A DNA stretch of 64,000 nucleotides from CBDANZ01 sp965197865. GTDB lineage: Bacteria; Acidobacteriota; Vicinamibacteria; Vicinamibacterales; CAVVIG01. The translations under genes were made by a program, and so were the position numbers. Under the pieces are notes generated by a model that was not told the origin of the DNA, ran no database searches, and was given only the letters and a program-made list of their open reading frames with translations. Positions 45,802 to 54,811 of this stretch are shown piece by piece (the stretch's first letter is position 1; each line of letters opens with the position of its first letter). The stretch lies in contig CBDANZ010000002.1 of the NCBI GenBank assembly GCA_965197865.1, positions 496,001 to 560,000 on the forward strand, given 5' to 3'.

Positions 45802-47454
45802 ATGACCGCAGTTATCGCCCGCACCCAGACGCCGCCCACTTCGCGCGGGAGTGGAGCAGGCGGCGTTGAGTCGGCGATCTTTCCGCCCATGCCCCAGTCG
45901 GCACGCCTGCCGCCCACCCGAGCGTTCGTTCTGCCGGTTGTCTTCACGCTGGGTTTCGGCGCGTTCGGAGTCCTCGACCCAGTCCAGCAGAACCCGAAGC
46001 TGCTGTGGTCGTTTCTAGGTGCCGCGAGCGTGTTGTTAGTGTGGAACGCGGTTCTCTTCGGATCGGCGCTAGGCAGGCGAACGCTGATCCTGGAGATCGT
46101 CCTGCGGAAGCAGCATTACGTGCAGGCCTGCGCACAGGGTTTGGTGCTGTTGTATTGGGGCTGGTACTGGCCTCGCGTGTACGACTCAGCTTACCTCATC
46201 GCGGCGCAGCTGCTCTTCGCATACGCCTTCGATATGCTGCTTAGCTGGTCACGGCGGAACACCTACACGTTTGGCTTCGGTCCTTTCCCCGTCATTTTCA
46301 GCATCAATCTGTTCCTTTGGTTCAAGCCGGACTGGTTTTACTTACAGTTCTTGATGGTGGCGCTCGGCTTCGCCGCCAAAGAGCTGATTCACTGGGAGAA
46401 GAATGGGCGCCGTCAGCACATCTTCAACCCCTCGTCGTTTCCGCTCGCGGTGTTCTCGCTCGGTCTGATTCTCACGGGCTCGAGCGACATGACGTGGGCC
46501 CAGGATATCGCGACCACGCAGTTCTATCCGCCGCAGATGTTCTTGGTGCTCTTTTTGATCAGCCTGCCTGGACAGTTGTTCTTCGGCGTGGCCTCCATGA
46601 CGATGTCGGCGGTGGTGACGACCTACCTGTTCGGCCTGCTGTACTTCGGCACAACGGGGACCTATTTCTTCTTCGATTCGTACATCCCGATTGCGGTATT
46701 CCTCGGGATGCACCTCTTGTTCACGGATCCCTCCACTGCGCCGCGCACCGAGCTGGGCCGCATCATGTTCGGAGTGCTCTACGGCCTGAGCACCGTTGCC
46801 TTGTATGACCTACTTGGTCGCGCGGGCCTGCCGACGTTCTATGACAAGCTCCTGCAGGTGCCGATCTTGAACCTCTCGATCATGTTGATCGATTACGCGG
46901 CGCGCTCGAGGGTGTTCCGAGCGTTCGATCCCGCGGCGCTCGGCCGATCCCTTGGGCCACGCCAGCGCCACCTGGCGTACATGTCGATCTGGGTGGGCGC
47001 GTTTGCTCTCATGAGCGCTGCGCAAGGTGTAGGCGACAACCATCCGGGCCAGTGGGTGCCATTCTGGCAGCAGGCGTGTAACGATGATCGGCCGTACGCC
47101 TGTGCGTACCTTGCGGACACGCAGTCGACGTACTGCGATGCCGGATCGGGCTGGGCGTGCAACGAGTTCGGGATTCTTCAGGCTGAACGCGAGCTCGAAG
47201 GGCCAGGCACGGCGGCGTCGCTCAAGCTCGGGTGCGAGCGAGGATTCTTGCCTGCTTGTGTCAATCTGAACAGAGTAAACACCGGTGTCCGCAGGTTAGT
47301 GAGCGTTCCACCAACGCTCGAAGACTACCCGATCGTTTTGAGGGGAAGTAAAGGACCGATCACGAACCACACTCCGGCAGACTTGTACGCACGTGCGTGC
47401 AACCAGGGCTGGCCTAACACGTGCGGGAAGGTTGATGAGGTGGGTCGCCGATAA
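45802..47454 (+). CDS. RnfD/NqrB-like membrane protein with Cys-rich tail
   Basis: A polytopic membrane protein of about 550 residues. Residues from about 35 to 400 contain roughly ten hydrophobic segments. NPSSFPLAVFSLGLIL and FDSYIPIAVFLGMHLLFTDPSTAPRT resemble the RnfD/NqrB group, whose TDP-containing loops carry covalent FMN; here FTDPSTAPRT is a plausible counterpart. The last 130 residues are soluble, with paired cysteines at regular spacing (YACAYLAD...YCDAGSGWACNEFG, GCERGFLPACVN, ACNQGWPNTCGK), like Sel1/Hcp Cys repeats. A stand-alone electron-transfer or flavin-binding role is inferred; no other rnf genes are near. No strong ribosome site is visible, so ATG 45802 is a guess among several. 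Confidence 0.6.
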   Translation: MTAVIARTQTPPTSRGSGAGGVESAIFPPMPQSARLPPTRAFVLPVVFTLGFGAFGVLDPVQQNPKLLWSFLGAASVLLVWNAVLFGSALGRRTLILEIVLRKQHYVQACAQGLVLLYWGWYWPRVYDSAYLIAAQLLFAYAFDMLLSWSRRNTYTFGFGPFPVIFSINLFLWFKPDWFYLQFLMVALGFAAKELIHWEKNGRRQHIFNPSSFPLAVFSLGLILTGSSDMTWAQDIATTQFYPPQMFLVLFLISLPGQLFFGVASMTMSAVVTTYLFGLLYFGTTGTYFFFDSYIPIAVFLGMHLLFTDPSTAPRTELGRIMFGVLYGLSTVALYDLLGRAGLPTFYDKLLQVPILNLSIMLIDYAARSRVFRAFDPAALGRSLGPRQRHLAYMSIWVGAFALMSAAQGVGDNHPGQWVPFWQQACNDDRPYACAYLADTQSTYCDAGSGWACNEFGILQAERELEGPGTAASLKLGCERGFLPACVNLNRVNTGVRRLVSVPPTLEDYPIVLRGSKGPITNHTPADLYARACNQGWPNTCGKVDEVGRR

Positions 47455-47579
47455 ACTCTTTTCACTTGGTCCACGTGCCCGCGCTTCTGGCCGACGTATC
47501 GGTAGCTATAGCGGTGCTGAGCGGATGGTTATTCACGTTCGGTGCGCGGAAGTCGACTTCTCAGAAAAGCTGCGGGTGC

Positions 47580-47669
47580 ATGTTGCTGGCGCTGTCGTGC
47601 CGAGAGGCCGGTTGCGTGCTGGTCACCTACAACGAGCGCGATTTCAGCCGTATTGGGAGATGGCTGACC
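47580..47669 (+). pseudogene. Possible VapC-type PIN-domain remnant
   Basis: A short frame reads LLALSCREAGCVLVTYNERDFSRIGRW, which follows the end of VapC toxins (ALSAREAG...LVTxNxRDFxRI). The catalytic N-terminal half and any antitoxin are absent. The IS256 element lies just downstream. After it, from 49166 to 49309, a frame reading GIVKTIKRDVIASKTG and ending in ALWRRDP looks like the tail of another gene that I cannot name. Confidence 0.45.
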
Positions 47670-47728
47670 CTTGGGACACCGCAAGAGACGCCGCGTATGA
47701 TGGGCCTTAGGCGCGGCGACGTCGTCCT

Positions 47729-49160
47729 GGGGGCTTGTCCCATCCGCTGTTGAAATTCAGCGGCGGCTCGGGTGACGACTACGCAACCATCCCCGACGAT
47801 TCATCGAGCCCCAGCTGAGCGTCACGTGCTCGCAACGCGGCGACCAGCACGGGCATGTCCTTACACCCCTTCACCCGCCGGAATCCTTTGGCCGCTTCCA
47901 GCACACCGGCAGCGACCCAGCGGAGCACCATCGTACCCCCGCGCCAGCGTTTCACGTTCCGCTTCATGTGGCGTGTCCGGCTCAGGAGGCTCTCGACGGC
48001 GTTGGTCGTCGCCAGCGATCGGCGGAGCCGCTCCGAGAGCGGCAACTCGACTACGGTGAGCGTCTCGTCGAGCCCTTCCCGTATGCTGGCGGCTGCACTC
48101 GGATAATCGACGTCCACCCGCCGGGCCAAGTCCTGCAACAAGCGCCGGGCCGCCTTGATGTCGGTGTGCGTATAGGCGCGCGTGAGGGTCGCCTTCACCC
48201 ACGGACGCTGGGCCTCGGGCAGATACTCGAGCACGTTGCGCCGTTTATGCACCTGGCATCGTTGTACCAGGGCTGCGGGGCCGAAGGTCTGCATCACCGC
48301 AGTGTGGAGCGCTTGCGCTCCATCGAGGATGACGAGCAGACTGCGGTCGGTCCGCAGCCCACGGCTCTGCAGATTGGTCAGCAAGCCCTGACACACGGTC
48401 GTGTTCTCCGCTGACCCTTCCCAGAGGCCCAGCGGGTGTTTGGCGCCCGTTTTATCGAGGCCCAGCGCCACGACGATGCAGTGGCCGCCGACGTGGACCC
48501 CATCGATCAGTAGCGCCACCAGCTCGAGGTCGTCGAGCGGCGTTGCCCGCCACGCATCGAGTTGCGCCTGCGTCTGCGCCACAAACCGCCGACTCACGGC
48601 ACTCTTGCTTGTGCCCCGCGTGCGGACGTCGGCCCCCAGCGGTTCTAGACTCCGGCCATACTGGCGCGTGGCCACGCCGATGAGCATCTGTTCGACCACG
48701 CGCCGGGTGAGCGGATCCGTGTTCGTAAAGGCCTGGACGGATGGCAGCGCGACCTCCTGCCCGTCGCGCCGCACCCGCGGCCGACGCAGGGCGACCTTGC
48801 GGCCCCCCAGCACGACTTCGCTGGGCGCATGGCCCGCCCGAGACGCCCGCCGCGCGGGCTGATGCGCATACCGCGGACCGCACACGGCCACGCGATCCGC
48901 TTCCAACATCGCCGCGAGGACCTTCAGGCCCGACGCGACGACCAGCTCTTGGAGCTCGGCCTGTGCATCGACCAGGATGTCGACCAATGGAAGGTGCCGT
49001 GGTGCCGGCAATGCTGATTGGCGCCCACGAACGCCTGTGCCAAACTTCTTCATGGCGGCTCCTTTCTGGGGGCTTCAGCCCCAGGTTTTCCCACCGGCCG
49101 TCTATCACGACCAGCAGGGAGCCGCCGCTTTAAATTTCAACAGCTAGAGGGACATCCCCC
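47729..49160 (-). mobile_element. IS256-family insertion sequence
   Basis: About 1,432 bp with imperfect inverted repeats: GGGGGCTTGTCCC then GCTGTTGAAATT on the left, and the reverse complement GGGGGATGTCCC then GCTGTTGAAATTT on the right. Flanked by GTCCT at 47724-47728 and 49161-49165, a shorter duplication than the 8-9 bp usual for the family. The transposase gene fills the interior. Ends are read from the repeats and are uncertain by a base or two. Confidence 0.85.
47779..49053 (-). CDS. IS256-family (mutator-type) transposase
   Basis: A 424-residue transposase. The DDE residues lie in LLIDGVHVGG, VILDGAQALH and TTNAVESLLSRTR. The family RCQVHKRRNVLEYLP (C/H-containing motif before the final Glu) is present. 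The N-terminal region carries the end-binding domain. AAAGGAG five bases before the ATG sets the start. No disruption is visible. Confidence 0.93.
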   Translation of the reverse strand: MKKFGTGVRGRQSALPAPRHLPLVDILVDAQAELQELVVASGLKVLAAMLEADRVAVCGPRYAHQPARRASRAGHAPSEVVLGGRKVALRRPRVRRDGQEVALPSVQAFTNTDPLTRRVVEQMLIGVATRQYGRSLEPLGADVRTRGTSKSAVSRRFVAQTQAQLDAWRATPLDDLELVALLIDGVHVGGHCIVVALGLDKTGAKHPLGLWEGSAENTTVCQGLLTNLQSRGLRTDRSLLVILDGAQALHTAVMQTFGPAALVQRCQVHKRRNVLEYLPEAQRPWVKATLTRAYTHTDIKAARRLLQDLARRVDVDYPSAAASIREGLDETLTVVELPLSERLRRSLATTNAVESLLSRTRHMKRNVKRWRGGTMVLRWVAAGVLEAAKGFRRVKGCKDMPVLVAALRARDAQLGLDESSGMVA

Positions 49161-49309
49161 GTCCTGGCCCCGTCGATAGTCAGGGGATTGTCAAGACGAT
49201 CAAACGCGACGTGATCGCCAGCAAGACCGGAACGATGCTCACTTCAAAGCCGCACGAGGTAGATGACAGGCTTCGAGAAATCCTGGCACTCTGGCGTCGG
49301 GATCCATGA

Positions 49310-50371
49310 TTATTCATGGCGGCCGGGAATGGGGCCGAGGGAGGCGGGCTCCTGCTGACTCAGGCAATGGAAGGCACCCAAACCCCAGACGACGGCGCTA
49401 GCTTCGATCGCATGAACGGCACGGTCGGGAAAGAGCTCTTGCAGGATGCCAAGAGCGACCTCGTCGTTCGGTTGACTGAACACCGGGACAATGACGACGC
49501 CGTTGGCGATGTAGAAGTTGGTGTATGAGGCTGGCAGGCGAATGCCGTTGTGCACGACCGGGCCCGGCATCGGGATCTCCACGGTGCTTACCGGCTTCCC
49601 ATCCTCGAGTGTCATGCCGCGTAACGCCTTCACGTTATCGTGCAGCGGCTTCCAATTGTCAGCGCAACGGCTCGTCTCGACGGCGGCGACGACCGTGCGC
49701 TCGTCGACGAATCGCACGATGTCATCCACATGACCATCGGTGTCATCGCCCACGATGCCGCCCTGAAGCCAGAGCACGTTGGTCAGGCTGAAGTTGTCGC
49801 AGAGGATGCGCTCCAGGGCGGTCTTGTCGAGTCCTGGGTTACGGTTGGGGTTCAGCAGGCAGCTCATCGTGGTGATGACGGTTCCTCGCCCATTGAACTC
49901 CACGCTGCCACCCTCGAGGACAATGCCGGGTGTGACGCGCTTCAAGCCGAGCTCCTCCGCAATTAGCGAGGGGATCCGGTCGTCGCTTGCCCAGGGCTGG
50001 TACTTCCTGCCCCAGGCATTGAATTCCCAATCAAGGAGAAGCCTGGCGCCTGACTTGTGAATCAATATGCTGGGCCCGTGATCTCGGATCCAGCAGTCGT
50101 CGGTGGGATGGATGTAAAGGTAGATGTTGTCCATGCAGCAGCGCGCGGCGGCCAGTAGTTCGCCAACTTTCCGGCTCATGATTCCGTCGAACACATTGAT
50201 GCACACGCGCTCGCCGCGGCTCAAGATTTCGACGAACTGCAGGTAGGCGGGAAGGATGCGGTTGAGGTCCGGGTATGTCTCGGGATTGTGCGGCCAACTG
50301 AGCCAAGTCGCCTGGTGGGGATGCCATTCGCCTGGGAAATAGAAACCGCGCTGCGCGGGCGAGGACGTCAC
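49310..50371 (-). CDS. aguA: Agmatine deiminase
   Basis: A 353-residue cytoplasmic enzyme of the peptidyl-arginine-deiminase-like family. It converts agmatine to N-carbamoylputrescine and ammonia. Motifs are PGEWHPHQATWLSWPHN at the N-terminus, DDCWIRDHGPS (substrate Asp residues), LEGGSVEFNG, GDDTDGHVDDIVRF (catalytic His and Asp) and GLGAFHCLSQQEP with the catalytic Cys. The start is GTG 50371, which overlaps the stop of the upstream amidase gene (GTGA). The frame is open further upstream but only as antisense. With aguB it forms the two-step agmatine route to putrescine; arginine decarboxylase is not in this window. Confidence 0.92.
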   Translation of the reverse strand: MTSSPAQRGFYFPGEWHPHQATWLSWPHNPETYPDLNRILPAYLQFVEILSRGERVCINVFDGIMSRKVGELLAAARCCMDNIYLYIHPTDDCWIRDHGPSILIHKSGARLLLDWEFNAWGRKYQPWASDDRIPSLIAEELGLKRVTPGIVLEGGSVEFNGRGTVITTMSCLLNPNRNPGLDKTALERILCDNFSLTNVLWLQGGIVGDDTDGHVDDIVRFVDERTVVAAVETSRCADNWKPLHDNVKALRGMTLEDGKPVSTVEIPMPGPVVHNGIRLPASYTNFYIANGVVIVPVFSQPNDEVALGILQELFPDRAVHAIEASAVVWGLGAFHCLSQQEPASLGPIPGRHE

Positions 50372-51243
50372 GAGGGTTGGTTGTCTAAGTAGCGTTCGGT
50401 GATGGGCCCGTAGGAATCGACTCGGCGATCGCGCAAATAAGGCCAGGCTGTTCTGTAATAAGCCGCCTGGTCCAGGTCGAGCTGTGCTACTTCGATCGCC
50501 TCCCTGTCTGTCGGCAGCTCCTTCAATATCCGTCCGTGACCGTTGCAAGCAAAGGAGCTGCCCCAAAAAATCTGTCCGCCTTCCACTCCCACACGATTCA
50601 CGGCCACCACCGGAATGCCGTTGGCCACCGCGTGGGCGCGCTGAACGGTGATCCACGCGTCGCACTGCTCGGATCTGAGAACGTCATCGTCTTCAGGGGA
50701 CCAACCGATTGCGCTGGGATAAACGAGAACATCTGCACCCTTCAGTGCTGTGATCCGCGCGGCCTCGGGATACCACTGGTCCCAGCAGATGAGCACCCCG
50801 ACGCGTGCCACTTTGGTGTCAAATACCTGATAGCCGAGATCTCCAGGTGTGAAATAGTACTTCTCGTGATATCCGGGGTCGTCTGGGATGTGCATCTTTC
50901 GGTACTTACCCAGGTAGCGGCCGTCAACATCCAGGACAGCGGCGGTGTTGTGATAGAGGCCTTCGGCCCGTTTCTCAAAGAGCGGCGCCACGATGGCCAC
51001 TCCCAGGCCGCGCGCCAACTCGCCCAGCACATCTGTTGTGGGGCCTGGCACAGGCTCTGCCAGAGCAAACTTGCCAGGGTCCTGATTGTCGCCGAGGTAT
51101 GAAGTTCGAAACAGCTCCTGAAGAACCACGAGCTGGGCTCCCTGGTCGGCCGCCTGCTTGATTGCGCCCAGGTGGCGTCGCACGTTCACCTCTGAGTCCC
51201 GTTCGCAATGGAGCTGAATCAAGCCGACATTGAGGGTACGCAT
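50368..51243 (-). CDS. aguB: N-carbamoylputrescine amidase
   Basis: A 291-residue nitrilase-superfamily enzyme that hydrolyses N-carbamoylputrescine to putrescine, ammonia and CO2. The Glu-Lys-Cys triad is visible in VVLQELFRTSYL, KYRKMHIPDDPGY and GVLICWDQWYPEAAR. FDTKVARVGV, IFWGSSFACNGHGRIL and the C-terminal RDRRVDSYGPI are typical of AguB. It is the first gene of a two-gene operon and overlaps aguA by GTGA, so the two enzymes are probably made in step. Start ATG at 51243. Confidence 0.94.
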   Translation of the reverse strand: MRTLNVGLIQLHCERDSEVNVRRHLGAIKQAADQGAQLVVLQELFRTSYLGDNQDPGKFALAEPVPGPTTDVLGELARGLGVAIVAPLFEKRAEGLYHNTAAVLDVDGRYLGKYRKMHIPDDPGYHEKYYFTPGDLGYQVFDTKVARVGVLICWDQWYPEAARITALKGADVLVYPSAIGWSPEDDDVLRSEQCDAWITVQRAHAVANGIPVVAVNRVGVEGGQIFWGSSFACNGHGRILKELPTDREAIEVAQLDLDQAAYYRTAWPYLRDRRVDSYGPITERYLDNQPS

Positions 51244-51487
51244 ATTAGGTTCGTCGCTATGATACCTGTGCTCAGCCGTTCCTGAAGCGGGTGAGCTACG
51301 AGCCGTCTTCTAATACTCTGCATGAGAAGCACCCACCGTTTCTGATTCTCGCAGCGACCGCGGCGCGTGGCACGCCGTCGGGGCAGGACCTGCCGCTCGA
51401 CGTCAAGGCTTCGTCGCGCAGCGTGTTCAATAAGGAGTTTCAGGAGCTGCTGGCTCAGACTCAGTCCACAGGGCAGCCAGGCGGACG

Positions 51488-52089
51488 TTGACCACTTCCT
51501 ACGAGAACCAGAATCGGGAGCTCGTCGCGACCTTGTTCGACCTTGGACGCGAGATCACCTCCGTGCTCGATCTCGATGAGCTTCTGCGCCCCCCTTCCCC
51601 CCCTCCCCCGGCTAAGTGCCCGGCTCACGACGTTCACGGTGTTCTCGGTCTACCTTGTCGACCATCAGCAATAGGAGCTGCGCATCGCGTACTCTTGGGC
51701 TCTGTGTTACGCCATCTTCGACTTCAAGGAGCGTCAGCTCAGCATGTCCCAACGCGGTACGCGATCCACTGGCGTGCGGGAACATCAAGAGAGAGCAACC
51801 TGCCCGGCGTCCCACTCGGTACGTTGTCGACCACGCGATATGAGGAGCGGACGTTCGACCTGGTTCGGGGATAATCTCTACATGTTCTGCACGGACGGCC
51901 TTCCTGAAGCGGTCGATTTTCAGGACCAAGAATTCGGAACGCTCCGTGTCGTCAAGAGCGATCGAGCGACTCTACTCCGAGTCGGTCCAGAAGATCGTCG
52001 ACCGGCTCTTCCAGGCCGTCGCCGAATTCCGCAGCGGAGGACCGCCAGCCGACGATATGGAAGTGGTCGCGGTACGAATTACGACGTGA
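51488..52089 (+). pseudogene. GAF-SpoIIE type phosphatase remnant
   Basis: Pieces of an RsbU-like signalling phosphatase. The start reads NRELVATLFDLGREITSVLDLDELLR. After a C-rich stretch, another frame gives LTTFTVFSVYLVDHQ, a stop, and ELRIAYS (GAF domain). Farther on comes DNLYMFCTDGLPEAVDFQDQEFG, and a third frame ends VQKIVDRLFQAVAEFRSGG then PPADDMEVVAVRI (end of the PP2C/SpoIIE domain). The central phosphatase core is deleted. The short ORF just before it (51291-51491) is unrecognised. Confidence 0.75.
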
Positions 52090-52096
52090 CGCCTCA

Positions 52097-52116
52097 CGCA
52101 GGTCTGAAGACCTGCG
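52097..52116. repeat. REP-like palindrome between convergent pseudogenes
   Basis: CGCAGGTCT and AGACCTGCG form a nine-pair hairpin with a two-base loop. It lies in the short gap between the phosphatase remnant and the end of the antiporter pseudogene. Short palindromes of this kind are dispersed in acidobacterial genomes; it could also serve as a bidirectional terminator, although there is no U-tract. Confidence 0.55.
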
Positions 52117-54011
52117 CTACGCCTGTCCCACGCGCAGAAGGCGGTTGGCGTGAGCGACGCCCTGGCTCTTGCCCATCAAATACAAGATGTCGCCCGGCTC
52201 CAACAGGAGATCCGCAGGCGGAGACGAAAAGTTCTCTGACCCACGACGGAGGGCGACGATCAGCGTACCGGTTTCGGCGTGCAGATTAATATCGGCGAGC
52301 GAGCGGCCGGCTCGCAGCCCTCACAGGTTGCTGGCCGGTGGCGCCCCGCCGGAAGTTCTCGAGCAGCATTTCCACGGCGTTCCCCGGTACCTGCATCCTG
52401 GCGAGGAGCTGCGTAAGCACCTCGAGCGGTCCTTCGAACTCTTCGGCAATCGCCGTCGTCGCCCCGAACCGGAGCAGCAGGTCGGCTTCCGTACGATAGC
52501 GGGCGCGTACGATCATCGGCACTAGCGGGACCAGCGCCCGCACCGCTCTCACCGCCAGCACCGAGGCGTCCGGATCCCTCAACACCGAGACGACGGCTCG
52601 CGCGCGCTGGACTCCGGCCGCTGCCAGCGCATCGGGGCTCGTGGCGTCGCCGAAGAAGATGGGCTCGCCTTTGAGCCTCCCGCGCCGCACGCTGGCGCCG
52701 CTCAGTTCCAGCACGAGGTGCGGCGTTTCGAGGTCACGAAGCGCCCGCGCGACCAGCTGGCCGCCGATGCCGAACCCGAGGATGACGACGTGGTCGGCCA
52801 GCTCCGGAATTTCGGTGCCAGTGTCCGGCATCGAGCTGCGGGCCGATCGACCCGCTACACGCAAACCGATCCGCGGAGCCACTCCAATCATCGCCGGGGT
52901 CACGACCATTGTCGCGATGCTCGCGGCGAGCAGCATCTGCCAGTCAGTCGGCGTCAGGAGACCGGCCTGTAGCCCTGCCCGGCCAAGGATGAAGGAAAAC
53001 TCGCCGACCTGCGCGAAGCCAATGCCGGCGGTGACGGCGACGCGAAGGGGCGTGCCTACTAGTCGCAGCGCCGCCGCAGCGGCGCCGGTCTTCATCACGA
53101 CAATCAGCGCCGTGATGGCCGCAACCGACGGGAGCTGCCGGACGATGAACGGCACATCGATGAGCACGCCAAGCGAAATGAAGAACAAGCCGGCCAGCAG
53201 GTCGCGGAGTGGTCGAATTTCGGCGTACGCTTGATGGCTGAACTCGCTCTCGGCGAGCACGAGGCCGCCCAGGAAGGCGCCGAGCGCCATTGAGATGTCG
53301 AGGAGCGAGGCTCACCCAGGCGGTGCCGACGCTGGCCACCATGACGGCGAGCGAGAACGCTTCGCGGCGGCCGCTGCGGGCGACCGCGCCCAGGATCACG
53401 GGCAGGACAAACCGGCTGACCGTTACGACCAGCACCATCAGGAGCAGCGCGCGGCCAAACACAAGGGGCACTCGCGTCAGGGGCGTCTGCCCCGAGAGCA
53501 ACGGCACGAGCAGGAGGAGCACGACGACCGAGAGATCCTGAAAGAGTAAGGACGCCCACCGTGAGACGGCCGTGCGGGGTATCGAGCTGGTTGCGGCTAC
53601 TCAGCTCCTTGAGGACGATGGCCGTGCTGGAAAGCGCGACAAACAGGCCGATGAAAAGGCTTGCGAGCAGGGAGCGGTCGGTCGCGGTGGCGAGGAGAGA
53701 GAGCACCGCCACGGCCGTGACGCCGATCTAGAGGAAGCTGCCGCCGATGACGCGCGCGTCCACAGCCGGCGGAAATCACCCAACGAGAAGTCGAGGCCGA
53801 CCGTGAACAGGAGCAGGACGATGCCGATCTCGGCCAGCGTCTGCACGTCGGCCTGCGTGCGGACGATGCCGATGCCCCCGGGGCCGGCGATCGCGCCCGT
53901 GGCGATAAGCGCGACGATGTGCGGGACGTGCAGCCGCGCCAGGGCGACGATCACCGCAAGCGCGAGCGCGAAGGTGAGGATCAGCTCGCCCAGCAGGGCG
54001 TCTTCGAGCAC
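52117..54011 (-). pseudogene. Kef-type K+/H+ (CPA2) antiporter, multiply frameshifted
   Basis: A complete-length but broken gene for a membrane antiporter with a cytoplasmic nucleotide-binding domain. The N-terminal membrane part (LARLHVPHIVALIATGAIAGP, EIGIVLLLFTVGLDFSLGD) runs to about 53770. A frame change and an amber codon in VIGGSFL-stop-IGVTAVAV follow. The next breaks are before FQDLSVVVLLLLVPLL and near MALGAFLGGLVLAESEF. The longest open part, from 53290, includes VGEFSFILGRAGLQ and a TrkA-N Rossmann motif (VVILGFGIGGQLVARALRD). A last shift near 52300 leads to the TrkA-C end ADINLHAETGTLIVALRRG and LEPGDILYLMG. Either an old pseudogene or error-rich sequence. Confidence 0.85.
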
Positions 54012-54050
54012 TCAGTCGTCAGCGCTCAGCGTCGGGCTCCCGGCACGGCG

Positions 54051-54803
54051 TCAGGTCTTGCGTGGTTTAAGCATTTCCATCAGCTCAATGGGAAGCGGAA
54101 AGATGATCGTGGAGTTCTTCTCCGCGGCGATGTCCGTGAGCGTCTGCAGGTAGCGCAGGGTAATGGTGCCAGGCTGGCTGGCAATCACGGCGGCGGCCTG
54201 CGAGAGGTTTTCCGACGCCTGGAGCTCGCCGGCCGCATGAATGATCTTGGCGCGCTTGTCGCGCTCCGCCTCCGCTTGACGCGCCATCGCGCGCTGCATG
54301 TCGGGCGGCAGATCGACGTGCTTCACCTCGACGGACGACACCTTGATCCCCCACGGGTCGGTGTGCTTGTCGAGAATCTCCTGCAGCTCGCGATTCAAAC
54401 GGTCCCGCTGCGCCAAGAGGTCGTCCAGTTCCGCCTGGCCGAGGACGCTGCGGAGTGTCGTTTGAGCCAGCTGCGAGGTGGCGTACATGTAGTTCTCGAC
54501 CTCCACAATCGATCGCCGCGGGTCGATAACGCGGAAGTAGAGGACGGCGTTCACCTTCACCGAGACATTGTCTCTTGTAATGACGTCCTGCGGCGGCACG
54601 TCGAGTACCACCATGCGCAGGCTGACCTTCACCATGCGGTCGATCGGTGCGAAGACCAGAATCACGCCCGGCCCCTTCGGGTGCGGGAGCAACTTCCCGA
54701 GGCGGAAGATCACCCCGCGCTCGTACTCGGCCAGGATCTTGATCGAGCTGACGAGGTAAACCACGACGATGAACAGAACGATCAACCAGGGGGGAATCTC
54801 CAT
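54051..54803 (-). CDS. Slipin (stomatin-like SPFH protein)
   Basis: A 250-residue membrane protein: one N-terminal hydrophobic segment (PPWLIVLFIVVVYLVSSI), then an SPFH/band-7 domain with EYERGVIFRLGK, VLDVPPQDVITRDNVSV, VNAVLYFRV and AQTTLRSVLGQAELDDLL, and a C-terminal coiled coil (ARQAEAERDKRAKIIHAAGE). Such proteins scaffold membrane microdomains and pair with NfeD proteases, here the gene immediately upstream. ATG 54803 has GAGG six bases before it; a GTG at 54815 overlaps the nfeD stop (GTGA) but its purine tract is too close. One operon. Confidence 0.92.
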   Translation of the reverse strand: MEIPPWLIVLFIVVVYLVSSIKILAEYERGVIFRLGKLLPHPKGPGVILVFAPIDRMVKVSLRMVVLDVPPQDVITRDNVSVKVNAVLYFRVIDPRRSIVEVENYMYATSQLAQTTLRSVLGQAELDDLLAQRDRLNRELQEILDKHTDPWGIKVSSVEVKHVDLPPDMQRAMARQAEAERDKRAKIIHAAGELQASENLSQAAAVIASQPGTITLRYLQTLTDIAAEKNSTIIFPLPIELMEMLKPRKT

Positions 54804-54811
54804 GTCGGACC

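Noticed and set aside
47580..49309. A functional toxin-antitoxin pair around the IS256 element
   Set aside because: Only the tail of a PIN domain is visible; no catalytic half and no antitoxin can be found on either side.
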